A stretch of DNA of 64,000 nucleotides from Quercus robur. Lineage: Eukaryota > Streptophyta > Magnoliopsida > Fagales > Fagaceae. The stretch's first letter is position 1; each line of letters begins with the position of its first letter. The notes beneath the pieces were generated by a model. It was given only the letters and a program-made list of their open reading frames with translations. It did no database searches and was not told where the DNA came from. Below, piece after piece: positions 22,072 to 34,463 of the stretch. Made by a program: the position numbers and the translations under genes. The DNA is taken from positions 33,414,354 through 33,478,353 of the forward strand of contig NC_065536.1 of NCBI RefSeq assembly GCF_932294415.1. The letters are read 5' to 3'.

Positions 22072-23965
22072 TTTTTTTTTTTTTTTTTGGTTAGAAGAGG
22101 CTTTTCATTAACAAAAACTAAAGTGCCCCATTGAAGCTTACAGTCCAGTTATACAAAACACCAGCAACATCTAAACTAAGCAGCAAAGAGACCTCCAAAG
22201 GAGGCTCCAAGTAAACAACAAAATCTTAAGAGAGTAGAGATTTTCTTCTAGCAAGAGTGTTAGTGCAGGCTTCCCTGTAATAGGGTTGGATTTTAACCAT
22301 GGGACTTTGACTAAGTCTTTCTTTACAGTCAGCCTGAATGATATCAATAGCATTAGACGACACTTCAGCTTTGCTCAGTAGATCAACCACCAACTTAGCC
22401 TCCAATTCAATCTTAACAACTGGTAGATTCAGAGGTTTATACCATTGTTGAGGTTCAAAATATCACAAGTATTAAAATCTAAAGCTAAAGGGCCCTTCAA
22501 GATAAGGAATGCTCAATCTGCCATCCAAAGCCCACTTAAAATAAGAAAAAAGGAACCCAAGCCATGGAAGGGCAAGCCCTAGGCCTTAGAAAAGGAGAAA
22601 AAGGAAAAGAGGGGCTCAGCCTAGCCTTTGTGAGAAGAATTCTCGAGGAGCTCAGAAAGGGACAGGACTAAGATACCTTGGAATTTCCAAAACCAGGGGG
22701 ATCCTTAGGGAATGTAGAAAAGAGCTAGTTGGGATTTGGACAGCTCAAGGGAGCATGCTTATGGACATAAGGAACGAAGATAGGCATGTCCTATTAGCTG
22801 CCTATGACTCAAAAAAAAGCTGATGACTTCAGAATCAATACTTGATTAAAGGGAGCCTGGTACCTAGAGGAGCGCAAGAAGTTGAATCATGAAGGAATGT
22901 GGCTGAGGATCTTTCAGCTTGATATGAAGGAATCTACCCATTTAGAGATAAGGAAAAAAGTAGAAGCAGCCAAAAGGTGGGGTTTGAAAAGGTCCATCTA
23001 GAAGTTTTGGGAAGAGTAGATTGAAAGTCAGCCTTTAGGACCTCCCAAAAGAAGAAGGTCAGTTGGGAACTTTCTAAGGGGAAACCTCAAAAGAAGGATG
23101 TAGTAAGAAAATAAGGAAAGACCAGCCACTAATGTTGCTGACATAATATTGGTTCTAGTATCTAGGGTAGCAAATGGAGGGAATCAATGGCACACCAAAA
23201 ACCTTAGGAATGTACTATAAAAGAGGATCAAGCCATCAGCAAAATTCATTTAGCAATAACTAATTAGAGCCAAAAAAAACCTTTGAAATACTTCTTTAAA
23301 ATTCAAAAAATGAGAGAAGAGGGAAAACACTATGAGGGATCCTGAGATAAGCACTAGAGGATACACTTGAATTCAAAGGGATTCAAACCTCACAAATCTT
23401 AGAAGCCTACAAAGAGCTATCTAAGTCTGTGACTTTTAACTTATTTGAACCTTGTGGCCTATCCCAGTGGAAAGAAGAGCCCAATGTATTAAAACTCAAT
23501 ATAATGAAATATCATTTTATTTTCTGAGGATCCTAAACGTCTCTATTTACCTTTTTTCTTTATTTCTTTACTGTTTCTTTACAATATATATATATATATA
23601 TTTATTTATTTATTTATATATGTATGTATGTATGTATGAATATGTATGTGTTGTATGATCCATGTTTTGTGCACAACTTGGTTCGTAATCAGCCCAATAA
23701 AGTTATGATGAACCAAGCCTACTCCACCAAACAACAAGTACAAAGCTCTTTAGGGGCCTAGGATCTTTAATTCCACTTAGGCCTGGGTATTGTCCAAAAT
23801 AAGAACCCACAACCATCTTTCAAGGCCCACAACTCCGCTGCAACACTCGTAGTATTCCTAATAGGTCTAGTGTATCCTCTAATCCAATCTTTGTTAGCAT
23901 TCCTTGTAAGTCCACCTTCCCCGGCCATACCAGGATTTCCTAGAGAAGAATCTGAATTCGGCATT
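22072..23965 (-). mobile_element. LINE (L1-type) 3' remnant with split RNase H region
   Basis: A T-run at about 22072-22088 is the poly(A) tail of a minus-strand LINE. The C-terminal half of a plant LINE RNase H domain is readable at about 22245-22425 (LPVVKIELEAK, VVDLLSKAEV, YYREACTNTL). The N-terminal half is at about 23790-23964 (SSLGNPGMAGEGGL, WIRGYTRP, TTSVAAELWALKDG). Between them, about 22440-23790, is purine-rich sequence with no LINE similarity. The domain is therefore interrupted by roughly 1.3 kb of foreign DNA. The 5' part of the LINE is absent. It is non-functional. Confidence 0.75.
22440..23780. other. Purine-rich unidentified insertion within the LINE remnant
   Basis: The sequence is A/G-rich with many short AAG/GGA tracts, scattered stops in all frames and no recognised termini. 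A compound TA/TTTA/TATG microsatellite lies at about 23584-23650. I cannot classify it. Confidence 0.5.
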
Positions 23966-23989
23966 TTTTGTTAAATAACATAATTTTAG

Positions 23990-24215
23990 GAATAACTTAT
24001 GAAAAAAGTACCAGGCTAAAGTTATTTAGTTATGTGACATATTTTTTGGAACTCGAGTTTGTTAAACTCAAGTTCCAAGTGAAACTTGAGTTTACTAGAC
24101 TTGAGTTCTGACCATAATGACAATCTGATGGAACATAATACTTGGAACTTGAGTTCCAAAAAAGTGTTATATAACTAAATAAGTTTGGTTAGGTAATATT
24201 TAGCAAATTTTTCCA
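23990..24215. repeat. Palindromic MITE-like repeat with ACTCGAGTT-type motifs
   Basis: The left arm (AAAGTTATTTAGTTATGTG, TTTTTTGGAACTCGAGTT) and the right arm (CTTGAGTTCCAAAAAAGTG, ATAACTAAATAAGTTTGG) are inverted copies. The centre repeats AACTTGAGTT motifs. A small stretch just right of the first Tat-type LTR (12310-12400) has similar CGAGT/TTGAGTTT motifs. Confidence 0.55.
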
Positions 24216-24495
24216 TCTAAATTGAGTTTCTACCAATTAATGTGTGGGCAAATCCACTAACCTGTATGACAATCTGAGATGAAGATTTCTGCCCTTTGCC
24301 CCCATCAAAGATGAATTCAGTGGCTTTTCTCTAGCTTATATTACACTTTTATAAAGTTTCCTTTTATTTATAATTATATATGTATATAAAATTTATTCAA
24401 ACTTTAATTATTAGACTAGTCTCATTTTTAAAAACAAGCTGCATGCCCTGGTTTCAAAGAAATAACAACAGATAATTAAGGGTGACAATGTTTGA
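24216..24495. other. AT-rich spacer, nothing recognised
   Basis: No open frame or repeat of note is visible. Confidence 0.5.
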
Positions 24496-24499
24496 TGTA

Positions 24500-24770
24500 G
24501 TGAGCGTTTGGGCAGGGCTGAAAGTTGCGTTTCAGCCCTGCGTTTTCATACCTTATTTTTATTTTTATTTTTATTTTTTTGCTCTGCAGTGAACAGTAAA
24601 ATCACTGTGCAGGGGACAAAAAACACTATTCGTGCACTGTTCATGTACTGTTCATGGGTCCCACGACACTATTTACACATTTAAAAATTATTTTGCTACA
24701 GTGTTTTCAGTTTTCAGTTTTCAGTTTTCAGTTTCAGCAATAATAAGCTCAATCCAAACGGACCCGTAAT
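24500..24770. mobile_element. hAT-like MITE
   Basis: The left end carries GAGCGTTTGGGCAGGGCTGA. The right end, inverted, is GGGTCCGTTTGGATTGAGCT. The interior has repeated CAGTGAACAGT/ACTGTTCATG motifs and a TTTTCAG tandem. A related copy is at 47312-47541. Confidence 0.55.
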
Positions 24771-24838
24771 ATACTTATGTCACAAGGGTGGCAGTACACT
24801 TTGTTCAGGGGGTTCAAATGAACCCCCTAACTTCAAAA

Positions 24839-24878
<40 letters not shown>

Positions 24879-25320
24879 TAATATTTTTTGAAGTTTAATA
24901 CTTTAATTTATTTTTGAAAATATTTTTGCACACCCTAACTTAAATTTTATACACTCTCATTATAACTATTTCTAACTCTAAGAGTAAGAGTAATTGTTTG
25001 TGAATTGTAAGTGTTACTCTTTATTATAAATTTATATTATATGTGTGTGAGTGTGTCTAATATTGATTGTGTTCTTTATTTTTTGTTATTAAAGTTTTAG
25101 TTCTTATAACCCCAGGCTACTACTACAAAGGTTAGACCCTTTTGTAGTGGTACTCAGGCTATATAATATATTATAAACCTATTTAAAAAACTCTATATAC
25201 TACTTTTGTGTTCGTGTGTTCTAATAAGTATTACTATTTCCTAAAAAAAAAAAAAAGTTATTTGTGTGAATAATGATGTGTGTGGGTGTTTGTGTGTATA
25301 GTATAAATATAATATAACTT

Positions 25321-26266
25321 TGTGGTGGGCCTTTCTGTACTTCTGGGCTGGACTGCTTCCTGCCACGTTGTGGCCCAATAGTTCTGGGGTAGTAGAGTCG
25401 AGACTGACCTGATTGAAACTTACCTCAAGCTAGCTTGTGCGCAAGTTAGGACCCCTTTACTAAGATCTTGGTCACGTGCCCACGACAGAAGATGCTGTCA
25501 CAAAAATGTTATAACATGAGGGCATAGTATAATAAAACAACAAGAATATATTTGCTGCCAACCAAAGACAATAATCAAACCACTTTCTTAGTAAGGAAAA
25601 CACAGCGATATGAGTACGGTAGAAATAGGTTAGTGACAATAATGAAAGAAAAAGGAATAATGTCAATGCTTGATTAATCAATAAAAAAGAAAAAGGAGGA
25701 CCAGTCTGCTGTGCTTGGTTTTTTAACAGATTTAAATCCAGGAAGGGAACTACTCTTCAATGTGGGCAATCTCACAGGGAAATCCTACCATGAAAACTGC
25801 CTACTTTGAAAGTATGGGCCTAAATGGCTTATCTTCAAATCCTTTAATCTTGCTAGAGAGTTGGCTGTAGAGAGGGAGAGAAGGGAGTAGCCTATTGGTG
25901 CATGCCTTATCAAACTTTTGCTTCCTCACTTCCCTTTCTATCCACTTTTTTTTTTTCTTTGCTCTCCATTTCCTTTTTAATTCCTATATTTCCTCTATTC
26001 TTCTTTATTTTTTCTTTCTTGCTATTTTCCTCACTTTTTTTTTCTTACTCTCTGCTTGCCTCTTGTTGTTCTCCCCTTCATTTATTGTACACAACTAAGG
26101 TCTTTTTATACTTCTTGCCGTGAAGAGTTTTACTGTTTTACCCCTCAACTACTTTTGGCCTAGTGTAGGTGCCCTTCCCAGACCACCCACTGGTCTGTTG
26201 GCTACTTAGCTATCACCATTCACCACTACTCTGTACTGGCTGTGCCACGTTCCATTCCCAGACAAA

Positions 26267-26342
<76 letters not shown>

Positions 26343-27471
26343 CTCCCGTAGCATCCCTATTCGAATAAGGGTTGGGTATTCTCTTTTACTAACTCATCTG
26401 ACATGCACATAGTGATTCCAACTCATCTTTCCCTTTTTTGGGTGGTATGTCATCCGAACAGAACATTTTTCCTAAAAGAGTTTGAGCGGGAATCCCATAA
26501 TAGACTTCTCCCTTCTCCCCACCACCAAACCATACCTTTTCTTACCTTTGGATCATGGCCTACCACGCTTGTATTGGCTGGGTACAAGTGGGTGGTGCCT
26601 GAGCCTTATACGTGCTCCACTCCCATGTGAGTTCATGGTTTATCTGCCGTTCATGCGTTTGCCATTGACTGCAAGTCTGTCTGGTCTTGCTATGCATTCC
26701 TACTGCTTATTTTTAACCTTTTGTGGTGTGGGTGAGTCTGGGTCTTTATTCTTTGCATTTTGTTTCCTTCCTAGGCTGGGTCTTACTTGGGCAAGGGCCA
26801 TTTCTTCTTCAATTCAGCCTTTGTTTCTCTTTATTGCTGGTTTATGGGCCAACTAGTATTTCTGCCACGCCACTCCATTGCTTTTGCCATGTTGCCACTT
26901 GACTTGTACTTGCTGGGCCTCCTTTGGGCCTGCTATGTACTTTCCTTTATTCAATTCACGTTGCCCAGTATTTCTGTTAGGTTAATTCTCATGCCATCTT
27001 GGGCTCCTTTGGCCCATATCCTTCTTTTTGGGCTTCCTTGACCCATTTCATTCCCTTGGGCATCTTCAGCCCATTCAATTTTTACATTCTCATAGGCTTT
27101 TTCTACATCTTTTGGGATTTTTTGGCCCAATTACCATATGTTTTACTTTTGGGGGTTTGTCGGCCTTTGCACCAATCCCATTTACTAATTCCTTTCTTTG
27201 GGCTCCTTCAATCCATTTTGCTTGCTTTCCATTTCTGATAATTCCCATGGGCTTATTACTTCCTTCTCTAAGCTCCCTTGGGCCTGTTTGGTTTCTTTGA
27301 GACATTTTTTACTATTTTGTAGACCTGTGGACCATTATTCCTACCACTCGGGCTTAATGATTTTTTTTTTCTCACTTTGCTAATTCTTCTTTCTTCACTC
27401 TTTGTTAAATTGTTGGGCTTCTTCTTGCCATTAGCCCTTTTCTTCTTTCTTTGCTAAAATGGGCCTCAACA
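25321..27471. mobile_element. Solo LTR, 2.15 kb, with perfect 5-bp target duplication
   Basis: The segment starts TGTGGTGGGCC and ends GGCCTCAACA, so it has TG...CA ends. It is flanked on both sides by AACTT (25316-25320 and 27472-27476). There is no internal gag-pol. The sequence is rich in GGGCC/TTGGGC motifs and T-rich tracts. This is what remains when two LTRs recombine and remove the interior. The family is unknown, though long GGCC-rich LTRs occur in Tat/Ogre elements. Overlapping open frames inside (26403-27383) resemble no protein. Confidence 0.8.
26271..26342. repeat. 72-bp poly(T) run
   Basis: An uninterrupted T homopolymer lies inside the solo LTR. Its length in an assembly may not be exact. 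Confidence 0.95.
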
Positions 27472-27985
27472 AACTTTATATAATTTAATAATTAGAAAAT
27501 AGATAGGGTTTGTTACGTGTGAGTATTGTTGCTATGTTATAATAACTTTTTGTTGTAAAGTTAGAAAAATTCAAGAAAAAAAAATTGTAAAGTTAGTGAT
27601 TGTTTAAACATTTGATTGGTTAAATTGTATGAATGAGTGTGATTGTGTGCGTTAATAATTAATACATATCCAATAAGTTGAGTTTAGTCATTTAGTTTAA
27701 AATATTTTTATAAAAACAATGACAAATAAATAATAACAACTGTATAAAAATAAAAAATATTAGACATACTTAACAAAATAAAATGGTCATAGCTATTCAC
27801 ATTGGCAATAAATACTCATAATGAACTATTATGTAACAATTCAAAATTTAAAAACTTGTAGAAAAAAATTGTAAAACTTTTTTTTTTTTTTTGTCAATAA
27901 CTCATATATTCAAGTTCTTTTTTTATTAAATTTAAATTTCTTAGTAACACCCCTAAACAAAATTCCTGGAGCCACCACTATATGA

Positions 27986-28590
27986 CATGATTTTTCATGG
28001 TTGATGTGTAATGTAAATGAGTTTATGTCAAAGCAAGTCTATCCACTTTGATACAAATAATAAATGAGTCTATTTTCTATAGACCTCTTCGGCCTTGTAA
28101 TAAATTCAAATTGATCTGGTTTTTCGTGTTAAGATGGATTAATCCGTTTTAATATCAACTCGTTTTAACTCATAAATTAACTTCATTTTTATTCATATTT
28201 ATCCAACATGAATTTTTAAAATTTAAATAAATTATTGAGTAATTAAAAAATCTTTTAAATACTTTTATTGGTAATCTTCTAAATGCTTTTAAATTTCAGA
28301 TTTCTATTAAATGCTTTAAATAAAAATTTGGAATTTCTTAACCCTTTTACGTAAAGAGAAGTGCTACGTCTACAACATTTTCACAACAGATTATAGGTGG
28401 TTAGTTGTTAATTTAATTTTTTTCATTTCATTTAATTTAATTTTTCTTAGATTTTTTAATTCTAAGTTTGGATAGAATTTCATTGTATTGAAATAAAAAT
28501 ATTTTGACTATTAATCTAATTAATGCTTTATATAACTCTGCATGTTTTTATGATTTGTGTAAAATTTTTGTTAAGAACTAATCCGAAGCC
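27986..28590. other. AT-rich intergenic DNA, no gene seen
   Basis: No open frame or structured element was recognised. It ends in a TA microsatellite (28591-28611). Confidence 0.5.
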
Positions 28591-28610
28591 TATATATATA
28601 TATATATATA

Positions 28611-29000
28611 TAGTTAGGTTCAAGTTACTGTTGGTGTAACTCTAAGAAATGTTACAACACCTAATAACTTGTTATTGAATTAATCTTTTGAAAATTTAAC
28701 TGTTGATTACATGTTCTATATATTCTTAACATGCATGCCAATTTTCATACCCATCGAATGTTATTTACCTTGATCTATAAATTCATCTTTTATGTATTAT
28801 TTTAAATTACAAAAACTTGAATTTTAACAATTGATTAATGACATGATTATTAATCTTTGATCACCTTGAAATTTTGCAAATATGGAGAATATACAAAATA
28901 ATATAATCTAACGGTGGATTTGTCAATATTCTCATCCACTTAAAAAATATTGAGTGGTGTAATATTATTTAAAGTTACATCAGGTGTAACTTGAACCCCA
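28611..29000. mobile_element. Micron-like MITE inside a TA microsatellite
   Basis: The left end is GGTTCAAGTTACTGTTGGTG. The right end, inverted, is GGTTCAAGTTACACCTGATG. Both flanks are (TA)n runs (28591-28611 and about 29009-29028). This is the arrangement described for Micron elements, which insert in TA repeats. The interior is AT-rich and non-coding. Confidence 0.65.
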
Positions 29001-29478
29001 CTCACACATATATATATATATATATATATTCTTTTTGTAGGTTGATAGCTTGCATAATATATGTTCATAGACAGTCCACAAGTTTATGGAATATGGTTTG
29101 GGTTTTGTATTGTTTATTTGTTACTGTTGTTCTCACTTCTCAGAACTTTAAATGATAATTAACATTTAATAATTCAATTTTTCCAAGAAATTCCAACCAT
29201 TTTTCGCCTAGAGACTTTCGAGCGCTGTATGCATAGAGAAGTTCCAAAATTCAGCTACAATAGGAAATTTTTTTTTTTTTGGGGGCTAAGTTGGTAATTA
29301 CGTAATATATTTCCCCTAGGTGCATTATTATGGCCTCCGGCTCCATGTTCGTGGGACCCACAAAGGATGACTGAACGGAATCTCTCAAGCCTGGGGAATA
29401 GTCGCATGTATATCTAGAATCGTGTATACCGCCATTGTTTAAGAAATCTAAAAGTAATTTATATATTTATATTATATA

Positions 29479-29495
29479 GCTGGAATAGCTCAGTT

Positions 29496-29528
<33 letters not shown>

Positions 29529-29552
29529 GAGGTTCAAGCCCTCCTTCTAGCG
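29479..29552 (+). tRNA. tRNA-Asn (anticodon GUU)
   Basis: The 74-base cloverleaf has acceptor GCTGGAA/TTCTAGC with one G-U pair, and a D arm GCTC...GAGC. The anticodon loop is CTGTTAA with GTT at 29513-29515, on a TGTGG/CCACA stem. The T arm is GGAGG-TTCAAGC-CCTCC, with discriminator G. A box A (TAGCTCAGTTGG) and box B (GGTTCAAGCC) are present. TTTTT starts a few bases downstream as the RNA polymerase III stop. There is no intron and no encoded CCA. It matches the standard plant nuclear Asn tRNA. Confidence 0.97.
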
Positions 29553-29580
29553 TTGATTTTTGCTTTGATATTTTTAATTT

Positions 29581-29700
29581 TTTAATTTTCAATTTTTTTT
29601 ACCAAACCAAATTTAATAATTGATTCTAATTTTCATGCTTTTTAATTTTCAAATTTTTTTATTAAACCAAATTTAATAATTGATTCTAATTTTCATGAAC
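29581..29700. repeat. 60-bp tandem duplication downstream of the tRNA
   Basis: 29581-29640 and 29641-29700 are two copies in exact 60-bp register with only a handful of differences. They share AAACCAAATTTAATAATTG. Confidence 0.9.
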
Positions 29701-30354
29701 TTTCTTCCTAGTTTGTGTATGTATTTTATGTAACTAATTTATGATGTGAAATATCAAATTGTTTAGTGTAAAATTCAGCCACATAGTGAATTTAAAATTT
29801 TGGCCTTCCAAGATCACCGGATTAATTTGTGTGATTTCATTTTTATTTTTCTAAATTTTTGTATGTGATTTTCATTGGTTGACAAGGTTCAAATTCTCTT
29901 TCTTTGGACCAATTTGTATGTTTATGACGGGGAATTCCAAATTGTTTTATGTAAATTTCAGTCACATGGAGAATTAAAACACCATGGCCTATCTACGATT
30001 TTTATTAAGCTTTTTCTACAAAACACTAACTTTTGGTTAGGTTGGTGGGTTGAATGCACACCCTATAATGAGACGGTTCTTACGAGTAAAATCATTTTTT
30101 CATTCCATCTAATCTAAAATAAGAAAGGACTTTTTACTGAAAAGCTTATAAACAGATGAATAATAATGACTACTGATGTACATTTGTTGTACTTTGAAAA
30201 TGATTACACAAATTATAATGAACTAGTAGGGTGCCATGAGAATCGTTAAACTCATTTTACACACCCACTATTTATTGTTTAATTCGAGAAGAATGAACTA
30301 GGAAAAAATTGACACACCAAACGAATAAAACTAACAAGCAAATTAGCTGACAAT
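29701..30354. other. Spacer, includes 3' flank of the peroxidase gene
   Basis: No coding sequence was recognised. The last 100-200 bases are the likely 3' untranslated region of the minus-strand peroxidase. Confidence 0.5.
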
Positions 30355-31788
<1,434 letters not shown>

Positions 31789-31948
31789 GTTCTGTTCCTT
31801 TTAGATGAAAACCAAGGTTTTGACTGTGATAGAGGCACCAGCTCAGTTATGGAAATGCAATACAAAATACCAAGAACGTAAATATTAGAGCTAATCAAGT
31901 AGAAGTTTAGAGGGAAGTGTAGGATGGATTAGAAACACAAGCCTCGTA

Positions 31949-31960
31949 TCCTATATATAT
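31949..31960 (-). promoter_or_regulatory. TATA box of the peroxidase gene
   Basis: CTATATATATAG on the minus strand lies about 165 bases upstream of the start codon. It would leave a leader of about 130 bases. Confidence 0.5.
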
Positions 31961-32558
31961 AGTGCTAATAGAAGTAAACACATTGCCTTGTTACATTCTT
32001 CTTGTGCATGTATGTGACCTATTCTTCATAATCTTTCTGACAATGGAGAATTCATAAAATTCAGACTATTACAGCGCCTCCATTGAATAGTCTATGTTTT
32101 ACCTTCTCAATGTATTCCAGTTCATTATTAGAATGAATCAAAATTTGAACAATGAAACTCTAGTGGGGCAGCAGGGAGTGCTGGTGTGTTTGCTTTCAAT
32201 TAAAGCACACAGATTAAGTGTAAAAAATGTAAAGTCGCTGCAGCTTGCAGGTGATTAATTTCGACTTTTCAAAATTTTTAAAGGTCAGAATGTGACCTTC
32301 GGGGCGGTTGACTGTCATTGGTTCTAACCTAAGAAAATTCTAATGTTGCTCCAATACTGTATCATATCGGTGAAAAGTATCCTCATTTATGATTTAAAAT
32401 TAAAGTATTTAACTGTCTATGAGTCAATGACATGGGCAAATTAAATTATAGCATCAATGGTTTAAAAACCTTTGCTCAAGTCTTGGCCTAAAGGCGGACC
32501 TTATCCAAAAAAAAAAGGATTTGGATGGAGAAAATTTGGGAGAGAGCAAAAACAAAAC
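31961..32558. other. Peroxidase upstream region, no further gene seen
   Basis: No protein-like open frame was found. It probably contains promoter elements that I cannot specify. Confidence 0.45.

Positions 32559-32627
<69 letters not shown>
32559..32627. repeat. (AAT)n microsatellite
   Basis: An uninterrupted AAT/ATA run of about 23 units. An apparent poly-Asn open frame across it is an artefact of the repeat. Confidence 0.95.
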
Positions 32628-32630
<3 letters not shown>

Positions 32631-32744
32631 GAAAATTAAAATTTAAGCTAGTGGTGGGATTTTGGAGCCATAGTTTTCAATTCATAAATGGATTTCCACA
32701 ATGGTGTACGTTGGTTGTGAAGTGCAAAAGCAAAACTTGTACAA

Positions 32745-32747
<3 letters not shown>

Positions 32748-32786
<39 letters not shown>
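32748..32786. repeat. (TA)n microsatellite
   Basis: An uninterrupted TA run of about 39 bases. Confidence 0.95.
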
Positions 32787-32790
<4 letters not shown>

Positions 32791-32799
32791 CAAAATTGA

Positions 32800-33065
32800 G
32801 AGAAATTTCAATTAAATTTTAAATTGGAGCATAATTTTGTGCCACGTGTTTTATATAGTTTTTAAATTTGTATGTCAGGTAAATTATTAGGTGCAAAAAT
32901 TAAAGATTCTAAATTTAATTAGATTCTAAATTGAATTTTAATTGGAGTTTAAATTTGCACCATGTGTCCTATTTAGTTTTTTAATTTTTGTGGCAAGTGA
33001 ATTATTGAGTGTAAAAACCGAAGAGTCTAGATCGAATTGAATTCTAGATCCAATTAGATTATATA
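32800..33065. repeat. Dimeric dispersed repeat, about 118-bp monomers
   Basis: Two related monomers each carry AATT-AAATT, a GGAG...AATTTG segment, a C(A/C)ATGTG or CCACGTG motif, GTTTTTTAAT-like sequence and AAATTATT. The same dimer recurs at 44785-45020, and a stub is at about 50470-50500. No coding capacity. The class is unknown. Confidence 0.7.
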
Positions 33066-33412
33066 TATAAAATTGTGATTGTTTTTAAGTGTATCCATGC
33101 ATATGCACGCAATTAAACACTAATGTATTATTAATTTGAGAGGAGACTAAAGGAGGTGGAAATGAAGGACCGAATGAGATATAGTTGAAACTTGAAACCC
33201 ATGGGTTAACCATTATTTTTCGAATGATTAATCATTAAACCCCAAAAAACTAAATCCAACTCTCAAAGAATATGCCCTATCACTTTATAAAGGGAGGAAA
33301 TTAAAACAAATATAAAGCCAATACGGTAGAGTTTCAGTATGGACTTTAGGGTTGTCTTCAACTTATGAAAATGAGGGTGCTGGGGGGTATTTATAGGCTT
33401 TTAGGCCTTTTA

Positions 33413-33566
33413 AGGAGTTGGTGCAACACCATCGCCCACGCTGGGCGGAATAGTACTTCCCCAAGCCTTAAAGGCTTGTAGGGTTTGAGGACCAAAGTTT
33501 GAGTAGTCTTGGATGGAGAGGTAGGGATAGTACATTAGGTTCATTAGATTAGGATTTCTATTTGAG

Positions 33567-33604
<38 letters not shown>

Positions 33605-33616
33605 GTTGGTGCAACA
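33413..33616 (+). mobile_element. Short retroposed insert with 16-bp target duplication and poly(A)
   Basis: AGGAGTTGGTGCAACA occurs at 33413-33428 and again at 33601-33616. Between the copies are about 140 bp of mixed sequence starting CCATCGCCCACGCTGGGC, ending in an A-run of about 30. A direct repeat of this length plus an A-tail is the signature of LINE-machinery retroposition. The cargo could be a SINE or a piece of a transcript; I do not recognise it. Confidence 0.8.
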
Positions 33617-34463
33617 TTCTATCTGGCAGAGGCAATTGACCAAAACAAATCCCTAAGTAGAAATGGAAAGTGAACAATTTTAAGGTTCTTATCTCTAAGC
33701 AGTATGCACCATGCACGCACTGGTGTATGCCACTTCAGTAGTGTAGTTACTAATAGACACGATACTGATAATTTTGGTTGTGGCTGGGTCTTCTTTGTCA
33801 TAGGATTGGGAGCCTCGATTATGGGTTGGATCAAAATGGGATATCTACAATCCATGTAGCTCATGCAAATTGTCATTTGTCAAAAACTGCAAATTTCATT
33901 TTTGATCCAAAATCTTTCCAAATCAACTAGGAAAATAGAACTCCCAAAACAAAAAATCTTACATAACGAGATTATGTTCGCATAGTAAATTTTTTTTTTT
34001 TTTTTTTTTAATTTTTGAAATAGAAACATCATAACTTGCATGATAATATCCAACATGATATCATTTTGGGGGCCAACAAGCTCCAATAAAAATAGTTTTG
34101 TAAATCAACCTTTTGAGAAACATGTGGGTATTAAGATTTTATAAAATCTTTGCTATAAACTGATGTATCACCTTATGCGCTCTCATGTGCTTCTCAGTTT
34201 TTTTATCAAGCACATATTCCACTTCTCAGTTTTTTTATCAAGCACATATTCCACATGCCAATTGCCAAATACAAAGAAATTGGGGCAGTATGATCATATT
34301 TTAGAACAAATCATCAATTACCGCAAAACTAAGAAAAATAATGTTTTGTAGCAATTCATCTGGTTCCAATGGTAAAAATTGCAATATCATACAACAAAAA
34401 TTTTAATATACACTATTTATATATAAGAGAAGAAATCAATATTTAAAAAAGGAAAAATGTGCT
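33617..34463. other. Intergenic region 3' of the PPR gene
   Basis: No gene was recognised. A 32-bp direct tandem repeat (TTCTCAGTTTTTTTATCAAG) lies at about 34191-34254. The part next to 34463 is the likely 3' untranslated region of the PPR gene. Confidence 0.5.

Larger units (their letters stand above)
24785..27985. mobile_element. Older DNA element, split by a solo LTR
   Basis: The left end has GGTGGCAG then TTTGTTCAGGGGGTTC. The right end, inverted, has GTGGTGGCTCC then TTTTGTTTAGGGGTG. These are matching degenerate termini about 35 bp long. AT-rich DNA from both sides flanks the solo LTR at 25321-27471. Without that insert the element would be about 1 kb. No transposase is seen. Confidence 0.4.

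Noticed and set aside
26403-27383. Several overlapping + strand frames with membrane-like residues
   Set aside because: They lie inside the solo LTR, overlap each other in different frames and have no family resemblance. The hydrophobicity follows from T-rich sequence.
32525-32815. Protein-like frame with a poly-Asn run
   Set aside because: It is driven by the AAT microsatellite, and its flanks resemble no protein.
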